Of a stretch of 7,268 bases of DNA, positions 1 through 5,571 are shown piece by piece (the stretch's first letter is position 1; each line of letters begins with the position of its first letter). Location of the stretch: the NCBI GenBank assembly GCA_964603435.1, contig CAZRUM010000040.1, forward strand, positions 1 to 7,268, in the 5' to 3' direction. The position numbers were made by a program, and so were the translations under genes. This DNA is from CAZRUM01 sp964603435 (GTDB lineage Bacteria > Patescibacteriota > Patescibacteriia > Magasanikbacterales > UBA922). Below the pieces are notes generated by a model. It did no database searches. It had not been told where the DNA came from and was given only the letters and a program-made list of their open reading frames with translations.

Positions 1-44
1 AGTCCTGGTATTACAAAAGTATAAAATATTTGTTTTTTTGTCAT
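1..44 (-). CDS. 5' end of an unidentified gene, cut by the window edge
   Basis: An ATG on the minus strand at 44-42 overlaps the nadB stop codon as ATGA. The frame then stays open to the window edge and reads MTKKQIFYTFVIPG. The overlap is typical of translationally coupled genes, so this is probably the next cistron of the NAD locus. Fourteen residues are too few to assign a family. The Lys-rich start followed by a hydrophobic stretch could be a beta strand or the start of a membrane segment. It is judged real because of the stop/start overlap and the AT-rich codon use matching nadB. Confidence 0.6.
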   Translation of the reverse strand, partial: MTKKQIFYTFVIPG

Positions 45-1555
45 ACAATATAATGCGTTCCGACACTCTCATCTCTCTCTAGCGCAGCTTTTGTTATTAG
101 AATGGCCACTAAACAGATATTTCTCAGTTCTATAATTTCTCCGTTTACACCTTTATTAAAAATCTTTTCTATTTTTGTAGAATATTCATTTAATTTTTCC
201 AAAGTTTTTTCCAGTTTTTTTGGTTCACGCACAATACCAACGTTCTTCCACATTAGACGTTGTATGTCCAATTTAAGTTGGTATATTTCTTTGGTTAGGC
301 TTTTAGAAATTTTATAATTTGAAATTGTTTTTGCCGAATGCATCAGTGTGTCCTGAATTTTTAAATTTTTAATATAGTTTGTCGCACTTTTCACGGCACG
401 TGAGGAAAAGACCATGCACTCCAAAAGAGAATTAGAAGCTAATCGATTGGCGCCGTGTACACCGGTGTGGGCGACTTCACCAAAAGCAAATAAACCTTTT
501 ATATTTGTTTTACCATTCAGATTTGTGTGTATACCACCGCAGACAAAATGAGCAGCAGGGGAGACAGGTATTAAATTTTTGTCCATTTTTATATTATGCC
601 ACCAGAGGTTTTCATAAATATAAGGAAAACGTTGTTTGATAAATTTACTTCCTTTGTGTGTTATATCCAAATATACTTGTTCTTTTTTACTTTCTTCATA
701 AATTGCACGCGCGACAATATCACGAGGGGCTAATTCTTTTAGTTTGTCATATTTGTGCATAAATCTTTTACCAGCTTTGTTTACAAGGTGTCCGCCTTCA
801 CCACGCATGGTTTCTGAAATCAAAAAGGCGGGAGCATCTTTTTTATCAAGAGCTGTGGGGTGGAATTGAATAAATTCCATGTCTTGTATTTCGGCTCCTG
901 CGGTGTGAGCCATAGCGACACCATCACCAGTAGCAATTTTTGGATTGGAGTTGCGCAGGTAAACTTGCCCTGCTCCACCGGTGGCTAAAATAGTTGCTTT
1001 GGAATTGAAAGTAAGGATTTTATTTTTTTCAGTATCTAGTACCAGAGCTCCGTGACAAATCTTGTCTTTCATAACTAATTCAAAAGCCAAATGAGATTCA
1101 AAAATTTCTATATTATCATTATGGCGCACCTGATGAATTAAGGCGCGTTCAATTTCTTTTCCAGTGGCATCATTAGAGTAAGCGATTCTTTTTTTACTGT
1201 GACCACCTTCTTTACTAAGGCAAATATCATCTTCACATTTACTAAAACCTACCCCTAGTTTGATTAGACGTTTTATTTCTTTGGGGGCTTGTCCCACCAT
1301 TATTTCTACAGCTTTTTTATTATTAAGATTGCAACCTGCCTGCAGAGTATCTTTGATATGTTTTTCAAAGCTATCATATTTATCTAGCACAGCTGCAATG
1401 CCACCCTGAGCATAGTTGCTATTACTCTCCATCAATTCTTTTTTTGTGACAATCGCAACTTTATCGTGCTTCGCTGCGTCAATAGCAAAATTAAGCCCTG
1501 CAATACCAGAGCCAATAACGAGGAAGTCATATTGTAGACTTGAATTATTTTTCAT
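41..1555 (-). CDS. nadB: L-aspartate oxidase (NadB)
   Basis: This FAD enzyme oxidises L-aspartate to iminoaspartate, the first step of de novo NAD synthesis, in the cytoplasm. The 504-residue product has the usual family length. The FAD dinucleotide-binding motif GSGIAG is at residues 15-20, and the flavin/substrate-domain signatures SNYAQGGIAA (46-55) and ATGGAGQVY (191-199) follow. Active-site regions are FHPTAL (231-236), RGEGG (251-255), APRDIVARAI (276-285), AAHFVCGGI (334-342) and HGANRLASNSLLE (367-379). The arginines and histidines recalled as catalytic in the E. coli enzyme appear to be present. The C-terminal motif is ESVGTHY, where many homologues have ESRGxHY. No SD precedes the ATG. 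A TATACT hexamer ends 7 nt upstream, so the mRNA may be leaderless. Unlike its neighbours it carries no palindromic insert. The stop overlaps the next gene, and a plus-strand RNA unit separates it from nadC. Confidence 0.96.
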   Translation of the reverse strand: MKNNSSLQYDFLVIGSGIAGLNFAIDAAKHDKVAIVTKKELMESNSNYAQGGIAAVLDKYDSFEKHIKDTLQAGCNLNNKKAVEIMVGQAPKEIKRLIKLGVGFSKCEDDICLSKEGGHSKKRIAYSNDATGKEIERALIHQVRHNDNIEIFESHLAFELVMKDKICHGALVLDTEKNKILTFNSKATILATGGAGQVYLRNSNPKIATGDGVAMAHTAGAEIQDMEFIQFHPTALDKKDAPAFLISETMRGEGGHLVNKAGKRFMHKYDKLKELAPRDIVARAIYEESKKEQVYLDITHKGSKFIKQRFPYIYENLWWHNIKMDKNLIPVSPAAHFVCGGIHTNLNGKTNIKGLFAFGEVAHTGVHGANRLASNSLLECMVFSSRAVKSATNYIKNLKIQDTLMHSAKTISNYKISKSLTKEIYQLKLDIQRLMWKNVGIVREPKKLEKTLEKLNEYSTKIEKIFNKGVNGEIIELRNICLVAILITKAALERDESVGTHYIV

Positions 1556-1570
1556 TTATGTTAGTATATT
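1540..1570 (+). promoter_or_regulatory. possible promoter of the plus-strand RNA unit
   Basis: TTGAAT (1540-1545) lies 19 nt from TATATT (1565-1570). Alternatively it lies 16 nt from TAGTAT (1562-1567), which has an extended-minus-10 TG at 1559-1560. Start would be near 1577, giving a leader of about 28 nt before the short ORF. The promoter lies over the first codons of nadB and overlaps the proposed nadB -10, so the two would compete for polymerase. Neither arrangement is close to consensus. Confidence 0.35.
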
Positions 1571-1592
1571 TAGGACGGTCAACGGATACCAA
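1563..1592 (-). promoter_or_regulatory. possible leaderless promoter of nadB
   Basis: On the minus strand, TTGGTA (1592-1587) and TATACT (1568-1563) are 18 nt apart. The -10 ends 7 nt before the nadB ATG, so transcription would start at or next to the start codon, consistent with the missing SD. A promoter is needed here if the plus-strand unit and its terminator break up the operon. The -35 matches consensus at only 4 of 6 positions. The -10 overlaps the proposed plus-strand -10. Confidence 0.35.
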
Positions 1593-1604
1593 GGAGGTAT
1601 TATC

Positions 1605-1643
1605 ATGGAAACCCGTCGTTGTTCCGAGGTTGTCGTGGTCTAG
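1605..1643 (+). CDS. 12-codon ORF with perfect SD; may be a leader peptide or extend by UAG readthrough
   Basis: AAGGAGG (1591-1597) stands 7 nt before an ATG that opens METRRCSEVVVV, ending in TAG at 1641-1643. This is the strongest SD in the left part of the window, where the nad genes have none, so translation initiation here looks selected. Four consecutive valine codons precede the stop, as in attenuator leader peptides, but no plus-strand gene follows the terminator for it to regulate. After the TAG the same frame stays open for 62 more codons to TAA at 1830-1832. That would give a 75-codon product if UAG were read through. The extension shows no domain I recognise, and its mixed Arg codon use is not convincingly coding. 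The SD lies partly in a small hairpin, so initiation might be modulated. Confidence 0.4.
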   Translation: METRRCSEVVVV

Positions 1644-1652
1644 CGGTGCACG

Positions 1653-1709
1653 CTCGACTCCCGCGTCAGGCAGGGTTATAATCAAGTTAGTCGGGAAAAA
1701 GACCCTGCC
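1653..1709 (+). other. predicted RNA pseudoknot 9 nt after an in-frame UAG
   Basis: Stem 1 (7 bp) pairs 1653-1659 with 1689-1695 and includes one U-G pair, which would be an A-C mismatch on the other strand. Stem 2 (8 bp) pairs 1669-1676 with 1702-1709. The order A-B-A'-B' makes them a pseudoknot, with connecting loops of 9, 12 and 6 nt. It begins 9 nt downstream of the UAG at 1641-1643. The 12-nt middle loop is longer than in compact H-type knots. Base pairing is read from one sequence only. Confidence 0.45.
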
Positions 1710-1842
1710 AGAACACACGTTTGTTCTTTGAGTAAATCTGGGCTGAATTTAGTCCCATGGGCTTTGTTCCAAGGATGGACTCTCGAAGTCCGTATACAAA
1801 CGTGGCCCGTAAGGGCAGATGACCAAACGTAAAGGAATTCTC

Positions 1843-1869
1843 GGGGGTGTATACGGCACCCCCTTTTCT
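1843..1869 (+). terminator. rho-independent terminator of the plus-strand RNA
   Basis: GGGGGTG (1843-1849) and CACCCCC (1857-1863) form a 7-bp G/C-rich stem with a 7-nt loop, followed by TTTTCTC. On the minus strand the hairpin is followed by GAGAATTCC with no T run, so it acts on the plus strand. It lies wholly between nadC and the upstream ORF and supports a separate plus-strand transcript. Confidence 0.75.
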
Positions 1870-1898
1870 CAATCCTAGTTGTCGGGGTTGTTTTTTAT

Positions 1899-2855
1899 TT
1901 ATAAAATATTCAAACTTAGATCAAGAGCTTTCGCGGAGTGGGTGAGTGAACCTAGCGAAATTATATCCACACCAGTTTTTTGGTATTCTCTAATATTTTT
2001 TTCTGTAATTCCACCAGAAGCTTCCAAAATGATATTTTTATTTATTTTTCTAATTTGGGGTACCAGTTTTTTAATAAGCTCTGTTTTCATATTGTCGAGC
2101 ATTATTGCTCCAGGATTTTGTTTGGTAAACTTCAGAGCTTGTTTTTCGGTTTTGCATTCTATCTCATAAAAATCTAAATCCTGAGCGAAAGCTGAGTAAA
2201 GCGAAGCTGAAGTCGAAGGATCCCGTTGTTTGTCTGTCGATCTACGGGATGTTTCGACTCCACTCCCTTTCGCTTTGCTCAAGGTCGTTTCGCTCAACAT
2301 TTGTAGGTGGTTGTCTTTGATAAGAATCCAATCGTAAAGACCAAGACGATGTGTGCCTCCACCACCAAGTACAACAGCTTTTTTATCCAGTAGCCCCCAT
2401 TGAGTCTTTCTGGTTGAAACAAGAAGTGGTCTTGATTTTAAAATTAATTTATTTGTTTGTGTGGCAATACCAGACATTCGTTGTAAAATATTTAAAATAG
2501 TTCTTTCTAATTTTAGAATATCTTTTATGCCGCCTGTTATTTTTAAAATTTTATTACCTTTTTTTATTTTGTTTCCGTCCTTTTGATAAATTGTGGTTTT
2601 TATTCTGTATTTTTTTAAGAGCCAGTTTATTTCTTCTATACCTGCAATAACACCAGATTCCTTTGCAATAATAATAGCTGTAGTTTTTTTATTTTGTTTG
2701 ATTAAAGTGTCGGTGGTGACGTCACCTTTGTCGTCTAAGTCTTCCTGTAACATAAAATCAACCAGCCATTTTACTTGGGTTTTGTATTTAGAATTTCTGA
2801 GGGTAAGTTTTGACTTCTGGTTGAAGTACTTTTTTATTTTTTCTTGTTTTGTCAT
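1899..2855 (-). CDS. nadC: Nicotinate-nucleotide pyrophosphorylase (NadC, carboxylating) with an internal repeat insert
   Basis: The enzyme converts quinolinate and phosphoribosyl pyrophosphate to nicotinate mononucleotide, CO2 and pyrophosphate. Family motifs are EDLDDKGDVTTD (38-49), ERTILNILQRMSGIATQT (117-134), STRKTQ (147-152), the phosphate-binding run GGGGTHRLGLYD (164-175), IKDNH (179-183), IMLDNM (251-256), EASGGI (278-283) and SLGSLTHS (300-307). At 318 residues it is about 30 longer than usual. The excess is a low-complexity Ser/Thr/Arg-rich segment at residues 186-226, just after IKDNH, encoded by a palindromic repeat. The reading frame and all catalytic motifs are kept, so the enzyme is probably active with an extruded loop. 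I chose the ATG at 2855. An in-frame GTG at 2921 would add 22 residues translated from an intergenic palindrome. No SD is visible. Confidence 0.95.
   Translation of the reverse strand: MTKQEKIKKYFNQKSKLTLRNSKYKTQVKWLVDFMLQEDLDDKGDVTTDTLIKQNKKTTAIIIAKESGVIAGIEEINWLLKKYRIKTTIYQKDGNKIKKGNKILKITGGIKDILKLERTILNILQRMSGIATQTNKLILKSRPLLVSTRKTQWGLLDKKAVVLGGGGTHRLGLYDWILIKDNHLQMLSETTLSKAKGSGVETSRRSTDKQRDPSTSASLYSAFAQDLDFYEIECKTEKQALKFTKQNPGAIMLDNMKTELIKKLVPQIRKINKNIILEASGGITEKNIREYQKTGVDIISLGSLTHSAKALDLSLNIL
2179..2300 (-). repeat. palindromic repeat, copy 1, in frame inside nadC
   Basis: This segment of about 122 bp shares its ends and core with the segment at 4106-4203. On the coding strand both open with ATGTTGAGCGAAACGAC and share GTCGAAACATCCCGTAG and ACGGGATCCTTCGACT. 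Both close with TTCGCTC or a close variant, then CAGGA. The core is an inverted repeat (GTCGAAaCATCCCGT against ACGGGATcCTTCGAC), so the RNA would form a long hairpin. It encodes most of residues 186-226, running from MLSETT to SAFAQD. This copy carries 24 bp more than the nadM-nadA copy, a multiple of three. GC content and codon use differ from the surrounding gene. Confidence 0.85.
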
Positions 2856-2858
2856 AAA

Positions 2859-2943
2859 ATTAGTTTTAATTCGTTCGATTCGTCTTATTCGCGTTCTATT
2901 AAACAATGATAAATAGAACACTAATTTAACGAATTAAACTAAT
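2859..2943. repeat. imperfect AT-rich palindrome in the nadMA-nadC spacer
   Basis: The 97-bp spacer is nearly filled by an imperfect inverted repeat. ATTAGTTTTAATTCGTT (2859-2875) pairs with AACGAATTAAACTAAT (2928-2943), with a one-base bulge. At the tip, GTTCTATT (2893-2900) pairs with AATAGAAC (2912-2919) around an 11-nt loop. No T run follows, so it is not an obvious terminator. It could be an mRNA processing or stability hairpin, a regulator site, or a miniature repeat. The same octamer pair occurs at 4391-4480. Confidence 0.6.
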
Positions 2944-2952
2944 CGGAACGAA

Positions 2953-4383
2953 TTATTTTATTTTCATCATTTTATCTAAAGCTAATTTAGCTTTTTCTAT
3001 TATATCACTATTTATCTCAATAATTTGTTCTTTGGTGGGATTTTTTAGAGCACCTAGAATATCTTCAAGTTTGATTTTCTTCATATAAGGACAAAGATTG
3101 CAGGTACCAACAATATTTCTTTCAGGAAATTCAGTTTTTATTCTGTCTGTTATTCCACATTCAGTAACTAGCATGACATCGTCATCATGATTTGCGACAT
3201 AATTTACCATGTCAGTGGTGCTACCAGCTAGATCAGCATGGTCTACTACAGCAGGATTGCATTCTGTGTGAGCTAATATTTTTGCATTTGGATATTGCTT
3301 GCGAAGTTTTATAATACTTTCCGGATTAAATTCTTCATGAACAGTACAAGTACCGTCCCAGAGAATTAGTTTTTTGTTAGTTAGTTTTTGTAAATTTCTT
3401 CCCATCAAGTTATCTGGCACAAAAATAACTTCTTCACTATTAAGAGATTCTATTACTTTTAGAGCATTGGCAGAAGTACAGACCAGATCACACTCTGCTT
3501 TTACTTCAGCATAAGTATTTATATAGCAAACTACTGGTACACCAGGGTGCTCTATTTTTAATTTTTTTACATCCTCAGCATTAATTGACTCAGCTAGAGA
3601 ACAACCAGATATAGTAGGAACTAAGACTTGTTTATCAGGATTTAAAATTTTGGCAGTTTCGCCCATGAAATAAACTGAACAGAAAATAATTTTATCAGCG
3701 TCAACTTCACTTGCAATTTTACTTAGTCCATATGAATCTCCAATATAATCTGCCACACCATACATTATATCTGGGGTTTGGTAGGAGTGGGCGAGTATGA
3801 CTGCGTTTTGTTCACGTTTTAGTTTATTAATCTCAAGAGTCAACGGAGCAATACGTTCACAATCACTTTCAGTAAAGCAAGTCTTATTTAGTTTTTCAAA
3901 AAGACGTGCAGTTTCTTGTCTTATTTCTGTGGCACTTATATCCATATTTTTTTGTATAGTTTTTACAATATAGTTTTCTTTTTCAAATAATTTTTTTACC
4001 CAATCGTTGCCAGTATAAACTATGTCAAATTCATTCACGATGTTTTTTACATGTTCTACCCAATTATCTTCGTTATGAATATCTGGAATGGCAATTATCT
4101 TGATATCCTGAACGGAGCGAAGCGGAGTCGAAGGATCCCGTTGTCTATGTGTCGAGCTACGGGATGTTTCGACTTCACTCCTTTCAGTCGTTTCGCTCAA
4201 CATTAACAGTGCTTCTTCAATCATTTTTTGGCGTTCCTCAAAACTGTACGGATTATCATCAGTCTTGCTGTACTGAGAACTACCAATACCAATAATTATT
4301 TCATCTTCTGAAATTTGTTTTATGGCATCAAGGTGTCCTTGGTGAAATGGTTGGAAACGCCCGATAAAAAGTGCTTTTTTCAT
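2953..4383 (-). CDS. nadA: Fused NMN/NaMN adenylyltransferase (NadM type) and quinolinate synthase (NadA)
   Basis: The 476-residue product joins two NAD enzymes. Residues 1-157 are an archaeal-type nucleotidyltransferase with GRFQPFHQGH at 8-17 (the HxGH motif) and ISATEIR at 149-155. It would adenylate nicotinate mononucleotide. Residues from about 170 to the end are quinolinate synthase, which condenses iminoaspartate with dihydroxyacetone phosphate on a [4Fe-4S] cluster. Motifs are AHSYQTPDI (198-206), GDSYGLS (215-221), CSVYFMGETAKIL (235-247), CYINTYAEVKAECD (286-299), DNLMGRN (324-330), WDGTCTVHEEF (342-352), AHTECN (371-376), GSTTDM (387-392) and CNLCPYMKKI (428-437). The likely cluster ligands are C235, C302 and C431. 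A repeat-encoded insert (about 61-93) sits in the adenylyltransferase domain between EEALL and IKIIAIPDI, probably a surface loop. No SD precedes the ATG. The fusion supplies the NadD step otherwise absent from the locus. Confidence 0.95.
   Translation of the reverse strand: MKKALFIGRFQPFHQGHLDAIKQISEDEIIIGIGSSQYSKTDDNPYSFEERQKMIEEALLMLSETTERSEVETSRSSTHRQRDPSTPLRSVQDIKIIAIPDIHNEDNWVEHVKNIVNEFDIVYTGNDWVKKLFEKENYIVKTIQKNMDISATEIRQETARLFEKLNKTCFTESDCERIAPLTLEINKLKREQNAVILAHSYQTPDIMYGVADYIGDSYGLSKIASEVDADKIIFCSVYFMGETAKILNPDKQVLVPTISGCSLAESINAEDVKKLKIEHPGVPVVCYINTYAEVKAECDLVCTSANALKVIESLNSEEVIFVPDNLMGRNLQKLTNKKLILWDGTCTVHEEFNPESIIKLRKQYPNAKILAHTECNPAVVDHADLAGSTTDMVNYVANHDDDVMLVTECGITDRIKTEFPERNIVGTCNLCPYMKKIKLEDILGALKNPTKEQIIEINSDIIEKAKLALDKMMKIK
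4106..4203 (-). repeat. palindromic repeat, copy 2, in frame inside nadM-nadA
   Basis: This segment of about 98 bp is homologous to the repeat at 2179-2300 and lies in the same orientation relative to its host gene. It encodes the insert MLSETTERSEVETS through PSTPLRSVQD at about residues 61-93 of the adenylyltransferase domain. The inverted core is preserved: AGTCGAAACATCCCGT against ACGGGATCCTTCGACT. The two copies differ mainly near the 5' part and in the arm before CAGGA, as expected for diverged members of one family. Both hosts keep reading frame and motifs. Confidence 0.85.
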
Positions 4384-4390
4384 ATTTATT

Positions 4391-4480
4391 AATAGAACTC
4401 AAATTATACAAATCAGACAAATTTATACAAATAAATAATTTGCGAAAATTTGAAGTAATTTGTTAGATTTGTGTTCTATT
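4391..4480. repeat. 90-bp near-complete palindrome between nadE and nadMA
   Basis: Four stem blocks pair in register: AATAGAAC (4391-4398) with GTTCTATT (4473-4480); ACAAATC (4408-4414) with GATTTGT (4466-4472); ACAAATT (4417-4423) with AATTTGT (4457-4463); CAAAT (4428-4432) with ATTTG (4448-4452). That is 27 base pairs with small internal loops. It takes in the nadE stop codon and ends 8 bp before the nadMA start codon. No T run suggests termination. It could be an operator, a processing hairpin, or a small mobile palindrome. Confidence 0.65.
4403..4408 (-). promoter_or_regulatory. possible -10 element before nadMA
   Basis: TATAAT on the minus strand at 4408-4403 would start transcription near 4396, about 13 nt before the nadMA ATG. 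No good -35 is found at 16-18 nt, and the site lies in an A/T-rich palindrome where chance matches are likely. Confidence 0.25.
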
Positions 4481-5234
4481 GTAATTTACAAATCGGAGCT
4501 ATACTTCTCTTGTGCTCAGAATTTTTAATTAAGTTTTGTACTAGTTCAATCTCTGTGTTATCAAAATCAGATAGACTTTTATTATTTTCTCCGACAGGGA
4601 CGGATCCGCCTTGGGTGGAAAGTGCTAATAAAATTTTATCTAAATTTTCATAAGTAATACCAAGCTCTTCTTCATCAGTCTGACCTTCCCAGAGTCCTGC
4701 AGACGGAGGTCTAGTAATAATACTTTCTGGAATACCAATATATCTGGCTAGTTCTCGTTCATCAGTTTTGTACAAATCTCCAATTGGTAAAATATCACAA
4801 CCAGCATCACCATGTTTTGTAGAATAGCCAGTCATTATTTCTGTTTTGTTACCAGTTCCTAAAACAAGTCCGTTAAGTTCGTTAGCTTTGGAGTAGAGGA
4901 GTGTCATTCTTATGCGGGCCTTCAAGTTTCCCAAAGTCATTTTATTTGGTTCAAAATCTAACACATCATTATAAGTTTCAACTAAATTATCAATATTTAA
5001 TATTGAATATTTAATATTAAAATTTTTTGCAATTAGTTTTGCCAATTTCAAATCTTCGTCTGTATTAGTATTAGACGGCATCATGACTCCATATACTTTG
5101 TCAGCTCCTAAAGCTTCTACTGCTAAATAAACAACAACAGAAGAATCTAAGCCTCCAGAGAGCCCCAAGACAACAGGCTTGTCTCCTGTTTGGGCTTTGA
5201 TAAAATTAATTATTTTATTTTTTATTTTTTCCAT
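4476..5234 (-). CDS. nadE: NAD synthetase (NadE), ammonia-dependent type
   Basis: NadE amidates nicotinate adenine dinucleotide to NAD with ATP, the last step of the pathway, in the cytoplasm. The 252-residue product is the size of the ammonia-using form. It lacks the N-terminal nitrilase-like glutaminase domain of the glutamine-dependent enzymes. Visible motifs are the PP-loop LGLSGGLDSS (23-32), LKARIRM (104-110), LGTGNKTE (125-132), YSTKHGD (137-143), IGDLYKTD (151-158) and RPPSAGLWEGQTDEEELG (175-192), all typical of the family. The start overlaps the end of the upstream zinc-ribbon gene by 20 bp, and no SD is visible, so translational coupling is likely. The stop codon lies in the arm of the palindrome at 4391-4480. 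Confidence 0.96.
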   Translation of the reverse strand: MEKIKNKIINFIKAQTGDKPVVLGLSGGLDSSVVVYLAVEALGADKVYGVMMPSNTNTDEDLKLAKLIAKNFNIKYSILNIDNLVETYNDVLDFEPNKMTLGNLKARIRMTLLYSKANELNGLVLGTGNKTEIMTGYSTKHGDAGCDILPIGDLYKTDERELARYIGIPESIITRPPSAGLWEGQTDEEELGITYENLDKILLALSTQGGSVPVGENNKSLSDFDNTEIELVQNLIKNSEHKRSIAPICKLQ

Positions 5235-5529
5235 AAGTTTTGTTGTAAACTCTTTTGAAATTTCCTCGTTTCAAGTTAAAAGCTTGGCGTTCGTCATGGT
5301 GATTTATAATATTACCAATCAACGTTTTACATTTTGGACATTTTAATATTTTTAAATTTGCGTACTTATCAGTACCAAGTATTCGATTTAAATAACAACG
5401 TCTTAACCACCCCGGACCGTCTTTTTGGTATGTAAATAGAAATTCACCACATTTGGCACATGATATGTCCAGTACCTTGCACGTACCACCCTTTTTGTGG
5501 AAGTATCTATCTTTGATGGTTAGTTTCAT
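5215..5529 (-). CDS. small zinc-ribbon protein of unknown function
   Basis: The 104-residue protein has two Cys pairs, CAKC at 24-27 and CPKC at 64-67. They are spaced as two knuckles of one zinc ribbon, with a basic C-terminal tail (KRGNFKRVYNKTYGKNKK). The spacer contains YQKDGPGWLRRCYLNRI, a compact polar and aromatic segment. It is first in the NAD transcript and overlaps nadE by 20 bp, so it is co-expressed with NAD synthesis. That does not prove a role in it. The fold suggests nucleic acid or ribosome binding, but I recognise no named family. No SD is present, and a TAGAAT hexamer ends 9 nt before the start codon, consistent with a near-leaderless mRNA. AT-rich codon use matches the nad genes. 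Confidence 0.85.
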   Translation of the reverse strand: MKLTIKDRYFHKKGGTCKVLDISCAKCGEFLFTYQKDGPGWLRRCYLNRILGTDKYANLKILKCPKCKTLIGNIINHHDERQAFNLKRGNFKRVYNKTYGKNKK

Positions 5530-5538
5530 AGTGGGGGT

Positions 5539-5544
5539 ATTCTA
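5539..5544 (-). promoter_or_regulatory. possible -10 element of the zinc-ribbon/nad operon
   Basis: TAGAAT on the minus strand (5544-5539) would place the start near 5532, only about 3 nt before the ATG at 5529. This fits the missing SD. The hexamer at the expected -35 is poor (TGGTAA, 3 of 6). It is back to back with the plus-strand promoter at 5572-5601. Confidence 0.4.
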
Positions 5545-5571
5545 GCAAAAAAGTTTAATAATTACCAGGTG

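Larger units (their letters stand above)
1577..1869 (+). ncRNA. structured plus-strand RNA of about 290 nt, family unknown
   Basis: This intergenic unit runs opposite to nadB and nadC and is visibly GC-richer. Strand is set by a terminator with a T run (1843-1869) and by a stem that needs a U-G pair. Stems read by eye are: ATACC/GGTAT around the SD (1586-1602); CGTG/CACG (1634-1637 with 1649-1652); CTCGACT/AGTCGGG (1653-1659 with 1689-1695); GGCAGGGT/ACCCTGCC (1669-1676 with 1702-1709), interleaved with the previous one as a pseudoknot; CACGTTTGT/ACAAACGTG (1716-1724 with 1796-1804), enclosing hairpins at 1739-1757 and 1777-1791; and GCCC-GUAA-GGGC (1805-1816), a GNRA tetraloop hairpin. I do not recognise tmRNA, RNase P RNA, SRP RNA, 6S RNA, T-box or riboswitch signatures. 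The start is inferred from the possible promoter. Covariation has not been tested. Confidence 0.55.

Noticed and set aside
1621..1700. tRNA-like D-arm string (GGTCTAGCGGT) suggesting a tRNA or tmRNA
   Set aside because: No acceptor or T arm (no TTCGA) can be formed, no tag peptide is encoded, and the segment pairs better as part of the pseudoknot region.
1577..1869. Valine-rich leader peptide attenuator of a downstream amino-acid operon
   Set aside because: The terminator is followed only by the 3' end of nadC on the other strand, so there is no plus-strand gene to attenuate.
1687..1872. Minus-strand open frame of 61 codons over the structured RNA
   Set aside because: No SD, it starts inside the terminator hairpin, and the region is explained by RNA stems and a plus-strand terminator.
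2856..2921. Longer nadC start at GTG 2921 (adds 22 residues)
   Set aside because: The added Arg/Ile-rich residues come from the intergenic palindrome. The ATG at 2855 gives a normal N-terminus for the family.
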